Assembly (NCBI RefSeq): GCF_947498345.1
Contig: NZ_CANMJY010000005.1
Coordinates: 124,001 to 188,000 of the forward strand
DNA: 64,000 bases
DNA from: an uncultured Winogradskyella sp.
Lineage (GTDB): Bacteria; Bacteroidota; Bacteroidia; Flavobacteriales; Flavobacteriaceae
Direction: 5' to 3'
Shown: piece after piece, positions 29,118-38,903 of the stretch
How positions within the stretch are numbered: the stretch's first letter is position 1
How the letters are laid out: each line of letters begins with the position of its first letter
Position numbers and translations under genes: made by a program
Notes under the pieces: model-generated
What the model saw: only the letters and a program-made list of their open reading frames with translations
Database searches by the model: none
Told to the model about the DNA's origin: nothing

Positions 29118-32100
29118 CTGTTATAAGTTTTAGAATATTTGAAGTTTCCTTAATATTATGTTGTGCAGATGGCACAAACAATGTTGTTGAACCTACTGGA
29201 ACTATAAAGCTTGCATTATGCATGGTATTATTACCATTAAAAACCGTTTCTAATTGAATATTATCTACACTATCTACACCATCAAATTCATTAATAATTT
29301 TAGCAATTTCTGAAGTACTTAAACCTTGATCTATTTGAACCTGTGCACTGTCTGTTGAAATCCAAGGTGATAAATAAAGCATCAAGCCTTGATTAACTGC
29401 TTTCATAACACCTTCAAATTCAAATCCTTGTTTTACCGAAATCATTGCAATTACAGTAACAAATTCTAATAGAAAGTTGGAGACTTCTATATTAGATAGT
29501 CCTGAGGCTCGCTCTACCAAAAAGTTTTTTATTGAAGTTTCTCTACATACATCAACTAGTGGCATAAACGCATTAGATGATTTATAATTATCTACCTTCT
29601 TTACCAGATATACATTAGTTGTATTGGTTGTTTTTGAGTATGAGGTTTTGGAATAGTAAATGTCATTGAAATTCTCCTTGATTACATTGAAAAAATCTGA
29701 TGTACTTACTACTCGGTTTTTTGTTTTGAGCCTTGCACTTATTCTTTGATTGGCTACTGTTTCGTTCTCTGCTGGCTTACCACCAAAAGAAGGAAAGGGT
29801 TGAATAATAGATGCTATTTCTGGAATTCCTTCTAGTGGCCCCAAAATCGAATCACTTTCTAATTTTGGTATCTCAGTATTTTCTAAATAATCGTCACCAC
29901 TTCGTGTTAATCTAAAACCGTTGGTATTTAAGTATGCGGTTTGTGAATATAAATCTAGATCTCCACTAACAGTAATAGACAACCAATATTTATCTTCTGG
30001 CATGTAATAACTAGCAGTAGAAATATTTTCTGGCACATTTAGCTGAATAATACCTGAGCAACTAAAATTCTTAGTTCCATCATAGAGTACTGGTAAGTTG
30101 TTCCAATTTTTTTCTTCCATATAGGCATAACCAACTTCTGCATCCTCTAAAGTCATGGATTTGGTATAGTTTCGTACAAGTTCAAAATACATATTCAACT
30201 CTTCTGGAGTAATCAAACCTTCTAATCCTAAAAGCAACGTTCCTTCTCCTTTATAAGCTGGATACAAGGATATGCCCCTGTTTTTTGGAATATCCTTAGT
30301 TATTATAGGTGTGGCAAGCTGATACGTATAATCTGGAATAGACATAGATTGATTGCACACTAAAAAGTTTTTAAACGGTGTATAGTAATAGCATTGATAA
30401 GGATACATTTCTTCATCTTGCTCATTGAATTTATAGGTATGAGTAGCACTATAATTTGCTGTAAAAATTGTAACTTCAGGGATAAATGGTGGGTTAGGTG
30501 CTAGTAATAGCTTTTCGTAACATTCATCGGCAATGTAAGCAGCATTCTTAATAGCTATAAAAGAAACTACTTGAGCATATATATCGTTTCCAAATCCATA
30601 TTCAGGTTCTACTAGTTGTATCTTCATAAAACCAGAAGTACTTGCCTCGGTATACTCTAACTCTGTTTTTTGAAGGTTAGGGTATGGTTTTATATTTGAT
30701 GACTTCGAGGAATTATATTCATATCGAAACTTACTATTACTATCTGACTCAATCACTTCATCAACAACACAAAATAGCTCTTGTGGTGTAATTTCGTCAC
30801 CTTCAGTATTTGTATCTGAGTTTAGCTCAGAATTTTCAGTTTCAACTTCTTCATTACAACCAAATTTAGGCATGGAAAATTGCGCCCAAACTCTATTTTT
30901 CAACCATTTAAATTCTACCTGAAAGGATTTATTATTATAATAATCACAATCTGGACTATCAGGAATTGTACATTTTGAAGTTGTATTAGGCGTGAAAAGA
31001 TTAATGATAAACCTAGCAATTCTTGTAAATAATGAGTCGGTAGTAGTTTCCTCATTTTCAACATTAGAAATTTTAGCAATGTACTTATTATAAGCATCAT
31101 AATACTCCTTAAAATCTTGTGGCAAATTATCCCAGTCTAATTTTATTTCTAAATATTTTAAAGGTTTGCTAAAGATTTCAGAATTACCAATAATAAAGTT
31201 GCTGTTAAGATTTGGAGTTGGTCCAAAAAGTTGAAAAGGTGCTTCAGTACTTAAAGCACCAAAGTCATTGTATAATTGAAAGGTCCTTAATTCTTTAACA
31301 TTTACATCAATTTCCAAGGATGTCATTATTGGAGGAGAGTCTAAATCTTTAAACTCGTTAAATTCAACTTTAAATAATGGCCATTCGCTAGAAAGTCCAT
31401 CTGGATTTTCTTCAAAAGATTCTATAGCAGGCAAGTTTGCATCTAATTCTATTGTCAATTTTATTTTAGACTCATTAGATTCTTCATTCATCATTGCTTT
31501 TGTATACACATATGATATAAACGAATTATCTATTTTTAACCAAACATCCTTTGTACTTAAGTAGATATTTGCCTTACAAAATGTACTTAAATCAACATAA
31601 CTACTGAAAGTAAAAGTTATATTAATAGATCGTTGTCCTTCTCTTAAAAACAAAATTGGCGATGCAAATGCAAATCCTAAGGTAACTGGTTTCTCCTTTT
31701 TTGGCTCTTTTTCTCCAAAGGTGCTCCATGTTTCGATTTCGCCATTTTCTTTACGATGTACTTCTGTTGGTGATTGAATTTCTTTTAAATAAAGAGATTC
31801 AGTATTTTCAGTTTTATTTTCTGCTTTAAAGAGGTTTAATGTTGTAGTTATTTTTGCAGGATTTAGTGTTACATCTGTATTAGATTTAAATACTATTGGG
31901 TTTTGACTTGTATCAGTACCAGCATCAAACAATATTTTTTTTGGCAATTTATATATTGCTTCTGTACCTGATAATTCAGCACAAGCATATACTTGGTCTG
32001 GTATTGCCTTCTCTTGTGTTTGTTTTAAGATATTATTATAGTAAAACTCTAAATGCTTTTGCGAGATTTTATTTAGTTGGTTTTGCTGAATTTTTAAGAG

Positions 32101-32943
32101 ATTAATAAATGTCCTTAACAATATTGTATCTGGATACTTACTCTTTCTTACCTTTTGACTATCAAATTCAACAAGGGCATAATCAATAATTTTTCTGAGG
32201 AAAGGAAATAATTGATCACCAACCACCTGTATGCCTTCAAATACATTACAAGCCGAAATTTTAGACAAATCAAAGGGCTTATCCTTAGCCATATTTTTAT
32301 TTAATCCTAAGATTTCCCAATAAGGTCCTTTGTTTTTGCCTTGCTCCCATAATTTACCTTTAAAGACATCTCTTACATTACTATCTACTGGCTCTACATT
32401 TTTTATTATAGGTACTATACTGAGCTGTTTCTGAAATGTTAATAAAGCCCACAAATAAGTGCCATAATTATCTTTTATTTCGTCAAATAAATATGTTTTT
32501 AACTCATAGTAATTACTAGAGCGTTCCATGTAATATGCCCATTTTTGGATACTTAAATAAATACCCGTTAATTGACCAAAAAGCTGATTTACAGAATTTG
32601 TTGCACTATAATCATTAATTTTATTATTACATCTCTCTTTATTCTTCTTGGTTTTTTTATATAAATTTTGCTTTAATTTAGAACATGTACTTAGATATAG
32701 GCTGTGTATGTTTTTAAAATTGGTCGCTGAAATTAACGCTAGTAAGAAAATTGGGTCTTTAAGCAAAAATGGTGTCCAATCTCCATATTTATTGTTGTCG
32801 CGATCGTAAAAATTAATGAGAGAAGCAAAATTGGCCATAAAACCAAGCATATCTTGTTCTGTCCTTCCATCTATAAGAGTAGATTTAGGAGTCAGGTAAT
32901 TACGCTGAGATTTTAAAGCATTATCTTGATTAATCTTGTTCAC
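29098..32943 (-). CDS. eCIS baseplate J-like wedge protein (Afp11-like)
   Basis: The protein has 1,281 residues, larger than typical Afp11. Its C-terminal part contains RISARLKTKNRVVSTSDFFNVIKENF, the conserved baseplate-J pattern (R...RL..KNR.V...D), followed by beta strands and DSVDNIQLE. Long N-terminal and middle insertions include several acidic loops. The stop abuts the Afp12-like gene with overlap, and the start directly follows the gp25 gene (adjacent bases). It should join with the Afp12-like protein and gp25 in the wedge around the spike. Confidence 0.82.
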   Translation of the reverse strand: MNKINQDNALKSQRNYLTPKSTLIDGRTEQDMLGFMANFASLINFYDRDNNKYGDWTPFLLKDPIFLLALISATNFKNIHSLYLSTCSKLKQNLYKKTKKNKERCNNKINDYSATNSVNQLFGQLTGIYLSIQKWAYYMERSSNYYELKTYLFDEIKDNYGTYLWALLTFQKQLSIVPIIKNVEPVDSNVRDVFKGKLWEQGKNKGPYWEILGLNKNMAKDKPFDLSKISACNVFEGIQVVGDQLFPFLRKIIDYALVEFDSQKVRKSKYPDTILLRTFINLLKIQQNQLNKISQKHLEFYYNNILKQTQEKAIPDQVYACAELSGTEAIYKLPKKILFDAGTDTSQNPIVFKSNTDVTLNPAKITTTLNLFKAENKTENTESLYLKEIQSPTEVHRKENGEIETWSTFGEKEPKKEKPVTLGFAFASPILFLREGQRSINITFTFSSYVDLSTFCKANIYLSTKDVWLKIDNSFISYVYTKAMMNEESNESKIKLTIELDANLPAIESFEENPDGLSSEWPLFKVEFNEFKDLDSPPIMTSLEIDVNVKELRTFQLYNDFGALSTEAPFQLFGPTPNLNSNFIIGNSEIFSKPLKYLEIKLDWDNLPQDFKEYYDAYNKYIAKISNVENEETTTDSLFTRIARFIINLFTPNTTSKCTIPDSPDCDYYNNKSFQVEFKWLKNRVWAQFSMPKFGCNEEVETENSELNSDTNTEGDEITPQELFCVVDEVIESDSNSKFRYEYNSSKSSNIKPYPNLQKTELEYTEASTSGFMKIQLVEPEYGFGNDIYAQVVSFIAIKNAAYIADECYEKLLLAPNPPFIPEVTIFTANYSATHTYKFNEQDEEMYPYQCYYYTPFKNFLVCNQSMSIPDYTYQLATPIITKDIPKNRGISLYPAYKGEGTLLLGLEGLITPEELNMYFELVRNYTKSMTLEDAEVGYAYMEEKNWNNLPVLYDGTKNFSCSGIIQLNVPENISTASYYMPEDKYWLSITVSGDLDLYSQTAYLNTNGFRLTRSGDDYLENTEIPKLESDSILGPLEGIPEIASIIQPFPSFGGKPAENETVANQRISARLKTKNRVVSTSDFFNVIKENFNDIYYSKTSYSKTTNTTNVYLVKKVDNYKSSNAFMPLVDVCRETSIKNFLVERASGLSNIEVSNFLLEFVTVIAMISVKQGFEFEGVMKAVNQGLMLYLSPWISTDSAQVQIDQGLSTSEIAKIINEFDGVDSVDNIQLETVFNGNNTMHNASFIVPVGSTTLFVPSAQHNIKETSNILKLITDDRSDY

Positions 32944-33366
32944 TTACGATACTTTTAAATTTGTACCCTCATTTATATAAAATGGGAATACGTAATTATG
33001 TCTTGTATTGGTCTGGTTAAATACATAAGTGATGAGGATTTCTATTAAACCATTTAGTAAATCTGAAAAGCTAACCTCAACCTCCAAGACCTCAATTCGT
33101 GGTTCGTTATTTAATAATGACTCCATCACAGTATCTTTAATTTCTCCTTTTAAGGTTTCATCCATTTTCTTAAAAAAAAATTGATGCAGACCAGAACCAA
33201 ATTCAGGTTGCATATAACGTTCACCCATAGCTGTAAGAAGTATAATGTCTATAGATTCGTTAATGTTCTCTTCGTATTTTGTAAGGTTTAAGCTATAGTT
33301 TCCTGCAGAAAATGTAACTGGAAAAGACCAACCAGAACCCAAAAATTCTTTTTCCTTATAATTCAT
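32944..33366 (-). CDS. GPW/gp25 baseplate wedge protein (Afp9-like)
   Basis: The 140-residue protein has the gp25 pattern: GSGWSFPVTF near the start, then ILLTAMGERYMQPEFGSGLHQFFF in the middle, and INEPRIEV-like NNEPRIEVLEVEV later. The EPR motif in the second half is typical of gp25/T6SS TssE homologues, which nucleate sheath polymerisation. It starts 4 bases after the PAAR stop and ends where the J-like gene begins. Compared with Afp, the order of gp25 (Afp9) and PAAR (Afp10) is reversed. Confidence 0.92.
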   Translation of the reverse strand: MNYKEKEFLGSGWSFPVTFSAGNYSLNLTKYEENINESIDIILLTAMGERYMQPEFGSGLHQFFFKKMDETLKGEIKDTVMESLLNNEPRIEVLEVEVSFSDLLNGLIEILITYVFNQTNTRHNYVFPFYINEGTNLKVS

Positions 33367-33370
33367 CTTT

Positions 33371-33670
33371 TCAACCTCCTATAATTACGTTCATTGCTCC
33401 TAAAACTATCTGTCCTCCATGTGCAGTAGTATCTCCCATTCTAGCCGCTGGCATTCCTCCGATCATAACTGTGGCCGAACCTTTAACAATAGCATCTGGT
33501 GGTCCTACACATATAAGCATATCACCAACTCTTGCTGCTGGTAACATTCCTATTAAAACATTTGGCATACCTGGCCCAATTACTGGTCCTCCAACATGAG
33601 GTATAGGCACTAAAGCTGGTGTTTGCATTGGGCATGTATGTAAATCTGTTAATCTGGCTGCTGGTGGCAT
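33371..33670 (-). CDS. PAAR-domain spike tip (Afp10-like)
   Basis: The 99-residue protein is a whole PAAR domain: MPPAARLTDLHTCP at the start, then GMLPAARVGDMLICVG and GGMPAARMGDTTAHGG. The His and Cys residues fit the zinc site that sharpens the tip. There is no C-terminal extension, so the tip carries no fused toxin and cargo is more likely to travel inside the tube. It follows the VgrG-like spike gene by five bases. Confidence 0.95.
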   Translation of the reverse strand: MPPAARLTDLHTCPMQTPALVPIPHVGGPVIGPGMPNVLIGMLPAARVGDMLICVGPPDAIVKGSATVMIGGMPAARMGDTTAHGGQIVLGAMNVIIGG

Positions 33671-33675
33671 ATTTT

Positions 33676-35472
33676 TTAGTTTATCATTATCATTGCACTC
33701 TTTAATGCTAGTTGAGCTCCACTATTTATTTTTGCAGTCATTCCTCCTTTAGCGGTATACTGCATCTTTGCATTTTCTTTAATATTTACCCCATCAATAG
33801 AAACATCTCCTGAGGCCGATTCTACCTTCACTCCCATTTTCCCTTTTAATGTTAACTTTTGTCCAGCGTCTACATCTATGTTCTTTGAACTTTTCATCTT
33901 TATACCATTACTAGACATTTCTATACTATTACTATTATTATCTTTTAAGGTGATCTTTCCATCTTTATCGCTAAATATGATTGTGTTTTTCTTTGGTGTT
34001 TCTAGAGTAAGTATTTTGTCCTTATCATTAAATTCTATAAACATTCCAGATTTAGAAACTATAGCTTTTAATGGATTATCTTTTTCTGGTTTTAATGTCT
34101 TATAAGGTTTGTTCTTTGATGAGCTATAAATACTTCCTAGAATTATTGGAAATCTAGGGTCTTCATTTAAAAAACCTACGACGACCTCATCTCCTATCTC
34201 AGGTAGAAAAAAAGCTCCTGCACCATTAGTGGAATAGAAATTGGATAATCTTGCCCAAATACCTTGTCCTTTTTCATCAAACACAGGGATATCGACTAAA
34301 ACCCTAAATTGATTATCTGGATCTTCATTCATCTTTTTTACAGTTCCATTAAATAATCCACTTGCTCCAGGAATAAGGCCTGAGGTAGGCGGAGCCATAA
34401 CATCAGGCTCTTCTGTAAACCATACTGGTGATAAACCAATAGTTGCTTCGGTAATCCAATTACCTTCGGAAATATCATGAACAATACCAGAAATTAAATG
34501 ATCTCCATTGAAACGATCTCCTAGCCCTTCTAACGTTAAATAACTACCAGGATTTATTTGTTTTCCTTGAAATTTAACCTCTCCCTGAATTTTTGAATAA
34601 TCACTTTTAACTAATTGAGCTTTTGTCCAATTAGTCAAATCATTCTTTTCTAAAGGAGCCGTAGTTTGAAGTTCATAGTCTGGTAGTTTAACAACATCTG
34701 CCAATTTTTTAGAGGCTAAGTTTCCAGGCCCAGAGTAATTGTTCTTGGTTTCACTAGAAATAAGTTTTTGTGTTTTATAATCCCAAGCATTTGCTTTTAC
34801 TGCTGTTAATTGAGTTATTGAATTAAGATCAGCATTAAACTCTAGCAGATTGTTTCCATATAATACCTTCAATACAGGTGATTTATCCGCATCTGGTTTT
34901 TTAATAGATATTTTTCCATCTAGGGTTGTTACAATAAGACCGTTTGCTTCGGATCTTGTAAGAATGAAATCCCAGTCTGTAACATAGTATTGTATTTGTT
35001 CTGGCCAAGTACCTGAAGTAGCACTAACATTGGCTTTTAAGCCAGAATATGATTTAATAATAGAAGACATTATATCACTATCCTTCTTTTTGGTATAAGT
35101 TTTACATTTTCGGCCTACAATCATTTTTATAGCATCATCTCTACACTCTACCTCTAAAGCTGATCCAACAGTATCATTTACTTTAATGTTTTGCCCTGTA
35201 ATAATCCCTTTAAATATTGTTTTATTCTCAGTATCGTAACCAGCCTCAATTGTTATTTCTTGACCAGGTACAAATGTTTTTGAAGAACTTCCTAAGAATG
35301 TCCCATCAGCAGCATTTCCATCTAAAATGGTAACCTTTGCTAGTGGAATTTTATTAACAAATTTCTCTATATGAATAGAATACACCCTTTTTTCATCAGG
35401 AATAACTTTTCCAGCAACTTTTACCTGAAAACTAACTAAGCCTCCACAATTTATGTTCGATGAAGCACTCAT
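33676..35472 (-). CDS. VgrG-like spike protein (Afp8-like)
   Basis: The protein has 598 residues. An N-terminal gp27-like domain (about 1-360) is followed by a gp5 OB-fold-type stretch (FRVLVDIPVFDEKGQGIWARLSNFYSTN, read in two halves; then LPEIGDEVVVGFLNEDPRFPIILGSIYSS), then a C-terminal beta-helix of short strands (LKDNNSNSIEMSSNGIKM). This is the spike that carries the PAAR tip and joins the tube to the baseplate. Its start overlaps the stop of the LysM gene by four bases. Confidence 0.93.
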   Translation of the reverse strand: MSASSNINCGGLVSFQVKVAGKVIPDEKRVYSIHIEKFVNKIPLAKVTILDGNAADGTFLGSSSKTFVPGQEITIEAGYDTENKTIFKGIITGQNIKVNDTVGSALEVECRDDAIKMIVGRKCKTYTKKKDSDIMSSIIKSYSGLKANVSATSGTWPEQIQYYVTDWDFILTRSEANGLIVTTLDGKISIKKPDADKSPVLKVLYGNNLLEFNADLNSITQLTAVKANAWDYKTQKLISSETKNNYSGPGNLASKKLADVVKLPDYELQTTAPLEKNDLTNWTKAQLVKSDYSKIQGEVKFQGKQINPGSYLTLEGLGDRFNGDHLISGIVHDISEGNWITEATIGLSPVWFTEEPDVMAPPTSGLIPGASGLFNGTVKKMNEDPDNQFRVLVDIPVFDEKGQGIWARLSNFYSTNGAGAFFLPEIGDEVVVGFLNEDPRFPIILGSIYSSSKNKPYKTLKPEKDNPLKAIVSKSGMFIEFNDKDKILTLETPKKNTIIFSDKDGKITLKDNNSNSIEMSSNGIKMKSSKNIDVDAGQKLTLKGKMGVKVESASGDVSIDGVNIKENAKMQYTAKGGMTAKINSGAQLALKSAMIMIN

Positions 35473-36149
35473 GAAGCTGGTTGTATTATTGGTGGAAAAA
35501 TCAACTTTTCACCAGATGATAGATGTCTAAACTTATTTAGGTTATTAAACTTAGCTACTTGTACATAAAAAGATTCATTGCCCCATACTTTTCTACATAA
35601 CTGAGGTAAATTATCACCTTCTATGACTGTTACTATATGAGATAAATCTGGAGATTGTTGTTTAGCTTTTTTCTTTGCTGATTTAGGAGATATATATTGA
35701 CCAAAACTTAATGAAATCTTTGCCCTTAAAGGACTTCCATCTGGTTTAAATAAAGTGTATGATGTATCAAAACTTTTAAGTACACTTTTAAAAGTAATAT
35801 TCTTACCCCATTGAATCTTAACATAATTTGGGCGGTGAATTTTTCCGTTATATGTAAATATTATTTTTTCGAGAGCAGCTATTTCTTTAGCCATATTAGT
35901 TCTCTTAGAATCTACTATTCCTGTGCAATCAATAACAATATCAAAACTAAGTTTGTCACTTGGTGTACTTTTATACTTTTGCGAAGTTGAACAAGTATCT
36001 AGTGCTTGCTGTTCATTATACTCAATATTACGTTGCCATTTTATTGACTCAGGATTAATCATAACAGTATATGGCTTACCTGGAAGAGCTGATTGAAACT
36101 CTTCATCAGTATATCCTGTTATTTTCATTAGTTCTAAGCTCGCATCCAT
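35469..36149 (-). CDS. LysM-containing tube/baseplate adaptor (Afp7-like)
   Basis: The protein has 226 residues. The main body (about 1-165) is a tail-tube-initiator type fold. The C-terminus (about 170-222) is a LysM-like module with VIEGDNLPQLCRKVWGNESFYVQVAKFNNLN. Afp7 and gp53-like proteins have this layout and link the first tube ring to the spike and baseplate. It is translated just before the spike gene (four-base overlap) and just after the DUF5908 microprotein (5 bases). Confidence 0.88.
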   Translation of the reverse strand: MDASLELMKITGYTDEEFQSALPGKPYTVMINPESIKWQRNIEYNEQQALDTCSTSQKYKSTPSDKLSFDIVIDCTGIVDSKRTNMAKEIAALEKIIFTYNGKIHRPNYVKIQWGKNITFKSVLKSFDTSYTLFKPDGSPLRAKISLSFGQYISPKSAKKKAKQQSPDLSHIVTVIEGDNLPQLCRKVWGNESFYVQVAKFNNLNKFRHLSSGEKLIFPPIIQPAS

Positions 36150-36154
36150 AATCT

Positions 36155-36325
36155 TTATCTTTTATAATTATTTCGCCTTTTACTTTTTGTGATTATCCGT
36201 TTACACTCCTCTAGGAGTTGTCTTTTTAAATTGGTTATATCGTCCTTACTTATACCATTTTGATTATACTTGTCATTTGTGTTAACTTCCGTCTTAATTA
36301 TTAATTCTCTAATTTCTATTGGCAT
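36155..36325 (-). CDS. DUF5908-like microprotein of the eCIS operon
   Basis: A 56-codon frame begins at the ATG ending at 36325. The product begins MPIEIRELIIKTEVN, the typical opening of the DUF5908 family, small proteins that occur in Bacteroidota eCIS clusters between tube and LysM genes. The C-terminal half is basic and helical (NLKRQLLEECKRII), ending KSKRRNNYKR. It fills the gap between the second tube gene (19 bases upstream) and the LysM gene (5 bases downstream), so the operon has no real gap here. Function is unknown. Confidence 0.8.
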   Translation of the reverse strand: MPIEIRELIIKTEVNTNDKYNQNGISKDDITNLKRQLLEECKRIITKSKRRNNYKR

Positions 36326-36344
36326 TTTTTTAATAGGTTTTGAA

Positions 36345-36791
36345 TCATTTTGTTTTAGGAATCTCGAAATATGTATAGGCTAATTCCATAGTTTCTATCA
36401 CCAACTTGTTTTCATCAGATCTAAAATCTGAAACAGAATATTTAATCGGGTAAGCTTTATGAAATGTCCATGATGCAAGTGGTTCCTCTTCAGATTTCAT
36501 TAAGCTAACTGTTACATCTTGCGTGTTAATTTTAAATGCTAATCCATCTTCTAGAGTATGTTTACACCAACTCGCTAATTTTGAATTTTTGAGTACTAAA
36601 GCTCTTTTCAATACTAAATTTTGACTTGAGGAAAGTGTAGGGAGGCGGTATTTAAATCGATTCTCCCCACCACACACGACCTCTTCAATACTTTGCTCTT
36701 TAGTAATCCCTGATACCTCTTGAAATGCAGCATCTTCACCTTTAAAAGAAAGTTGAAAATAGAAACTAACAGGATAATTACTAGCCGCCAT
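36345..36791 (-). CDS. eCIS inner tube protein (Afp5-like)
   Basis: The 148-residue phage-tail-tube protein has FYFQLSFKGEDAAFQEVSGITKE near the start and KYRLPTLSSSQNLVLKRALVL in the middle; this is the T4 gp19-like fold shared with Hcp. It overlaps the other tube gene by 11 bases. The divergent second copy is probably the tube initiator that touches the LysM/spike complex, as for Afp5 and Pvc5, while the other forms the main tube. Confidence 0.92.
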   Translation of the reverse strand: MAASNYPVSFYFQLSFKGEDAAFQEVSGITKEQSIEEVVCGGENRFKYRLPTLSSSQNLVLKRALVLKNSKLASWCKHTLEDGLAFKINTQDVTVSLMKSEEEPLASWTFHKAYPIKYSVSDFRSDENKLVIETMELAYTYFEIPKTK

Positions 36792-37248
36792 TTGTTATAG
36801 TTAACTTTTCGTGTGCAATTTCTATAGTATCTATTGCAACCTCGTTTCCGTCTGATTTCAAATCTGTACTAGAGATTTTTGTTGGCCAAGCATTATCTAA
36901 TTTCCATTGCATCGTAACATCTCCTCCTTCATCTAAAAGCTTAATTAGTACAGTACGTCTTTCTATAGTATTCATAGTAATTTGTGCATGCCAATCCCAA
37001 AAAATATTGTCATTTACAAACACGCCTCTTTTCATAGTTATGTTTCCGTACTTTACAATTCCTGGCATTTTTTCGGTAGAAAATTCTGGGCTATTGCTTT
37101 TGCGATATTCTATAATCTGATTTTCTACGTCCATTCCTGAAACTTCTTGAAATGCCACTCCAGTCATATCTGTTCCTAGATCTACTTCGAACCTAAACTT
37201 TGGCATGGGCCAGACAGCCCCTTCTGTACTTCCGTCTTCTACAGCCAT
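36781..37248 (-). CDS. eCIS major inner tube protein (Afp1-like)
   Basis: The 155-residue gp19/Hcp-like tube protein contains MPKFRFEVDLGTDMTGVAFQEVSG near the start, the canonical opening of major tube proteins, and ends in IDTIEIAHEKLTITNGG. It follows the sheath gene by 50 bases, a slightly larger gap than elsewhere in the operon. Hexameric rings of this protein form the lumen that can carry payloads. Confidence 0.93.
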   Translation of the reverse strand: MAVEDGSTEGAVWPMPKFRFEVDLGTDMTGVAFQEVSGMDVENQIIEYRKSNSPEFSTEKMPGIVKYGNITMKRGVFVNDNIFWDWHAQITMNTIERRTVLIKLLDEGGDVTMQWKLDNAWPTKISSTDLKSDGNEVAIDTIEIAHEKLTITNGG

Positions 37249-37298
37249 AATATTATTTTTTTAAATATTAATTAATAATTTGTTTTACTTTACTTGAA

Positions 37299-38882
37299 TT
37301 AGCTTGATTGAGGCATAAGCTGCTGGAACGTTAATACAATAAACTCAGCAGGTCTCACTAGTGCTACTTGAACAGTTACCCTCATATAACCCTCCAAAAT
37401 ATCTTGCTGGGTCATTGTTGTTCCTAGGCCACATTCTACTAAAAACGCATCAGATTCTGTTGCACCCATTAGTCCTCCTTGCTTCCAAATAGTGGTTAAA
37501 AAACTGCTAATCATAGATTTTACTGATTCCCATGTATTTTTAACATTTGGTGCAAAAACATAGGATTGGGCAGCAAGCTTACAAGATTGCTCTATCATGG
37601 TTACGGTTCTTCTCACGGAAATATATTTCCAGTCCAGACTGTTTCCATCTAATGTTCTTGCTCCCCAAACTAGAATCCCCAGTCCTCCATTAAAAAACCT
37701 AATGGCATTAACTGATTTTCCAGAGACAGCATCAACGTTAAGATAGCCTTGCTGAGTTTCTGATAATTTTATTGGTAAAGAAACTGCTCCAGTAATTGAT
37801 GTGTTGGCAGGTGCAAACCAAGGTCCTTCATTATTATCTGTTCTAGTAATTACGCCAGCCATAGCTCCACTTGGAGGCAAAATGTTGGCTCCCATAAGGA
37901 CATTATTCATAATCGATGAATAGGTTGTACTTGCAGTAATTAATGCATTATTATACTGTGTAGTGGTGAGTCCGCTTGTGTTGTTTTCTATATCTGCTAT
38001 AATCGTTGCAACAGTTTCATCTGGATTCGTTGGAGGGTTTAGAATAGGCTCTAAAGATTTTATGTCTCCGCCAAATAAATTGGTATAATCCATATCTGTT
38101 GACTGCATTATTGTTGTCCCTATAAATGGGTAGTAAGCAGTACCAAAATCTAAACCTTCTGTTCCTGTATTGCTTCTGAAAGTTTCTATATCCTTCTCAT
38201 AAAATAAAGGATCTGGATCATTTCCTCCTATAACATCAAAGATGCTAATAGCTGTTTGCATTTCAGAGGCTTGTTGTAACATTGCCTTCATCAATGTTCC
38301 ATTATTGTCAACTGAAAGCAGTGTAGCTTCTGGACAGATATACATAGTTGGCTCTATCTCATTCTTTAATAATTCTAACCCTCCTTGCAGATCTCCTAAG
38401 GAGACATTTGGGTTAATAATCTGTTCTCCTGGGTCATCCATTGCTTTCTTTCCCGGGGTTCCATAGCTTCCTACAGAAACAATATAAGCAGTACCTCCTC
38501 CATTATCATAGAATAGTTTAACGCTATTATATAAATAGTAAATTGTACTAGGGTCTGGAACTAGAGAATAGTATTTATTGTTTACCATTACATAATTGCC
38601 TTTTTCTGGCTGTTCTTTTTGCTCAATGAGATAATACTCTGGTTTATATTGCTTTGCTGGAGGGCTTGGTGGATCTGGATCCGGAAAGCAATAAATGGCT
38701 TTAAATTCTGCAAATGAGCTAATTTTCGTTGCGACATTAGTATACGATTTCCCTTCGTACGAAGCTTGTGGTGTATATCCAATAAATGCTGGAATGGCTG
38801 TTTCTACAGCGACAACCGAATTGGGGAAAGCATTTATCTCGTTGATATAAACACCTGGAGATTTGATAGTTGATAAATTCAT
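37299..38882 (-). CDS. Contractile tail sheath protein (Afp2/3/4-like)
   Basis: The 527-residue sheath protein has the N-terminal INEINAFPNSVVAVETAIPAFIGYTPQA-type opening (SPGVYINEI then AIPAFIGYT) and the conserved C-terminal region VWGARTLDGNSLDWKYISVRRT, followed by IEQSCKLAAQSYVFAPN. This is the only sheath gene in the cluster, whereas Afp and PVC carry three. An insertion in the first third (about 70-170) probably faces outward. Contraction of this sheath drives the inner tube. Confidence 0.95.
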   Translation of the reverse strand: MNLSTIKSPGVYINEINAFPNSVVAVETAIPAFIGYTPQASYEGKSYTNVATKISSFAEFKAIYCFPDPDPPSPPAKQYKPEYYLIEQKEQPEKGNYVMVNNKYYSLVPDPSTIYYLYNSVKLFYDNGGGTAYIVSVGSYGTPGKKAMDDPGEQIINPNVSLGDLQGGLELLKNEIEPTMYICPEATLLSVDNNGTLMKAMLQQASEMQTAISIFDVIGGNDPDPLFYEKDIETFRSNTGTEGLDFGTAYYPFIGTTIMQSTDMDYTNLFGGDIKSLEPILNPPTNPDETVATIIADIENNTSGLTTTQYNNALITASTTYSSIMNNVLMGANILPPSGAMAGVITRTDNNEGPWFAPANTSITGAVSLPIKLSETQQGYLNVDAVSGKSVNAIRFFNGGLGILVWGARTLDGNSLDWKYISVRRTVTMIEQSCKLAAQSYVFAPNVKNTWESVKSMISSFLTTIWKQGGLMGATESDAFLVECGLGTTMTQQDILEGYMRVTVQVALVRPAEFIVLTFQQLMPQSS

Positions 38883-38903
38883 AAGATTTACATTATTATT
38901 TTA

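Noticed and set aside
16902-38882. Type VI secretion system
   Set aside because: VgrG-like, PAAR, gp25 and Hcp-like genes occur, but no TssJ/L/M membrane complex, no TssB/C two-part sheath and no ClpV; the sheath is a single 527-residue protein.
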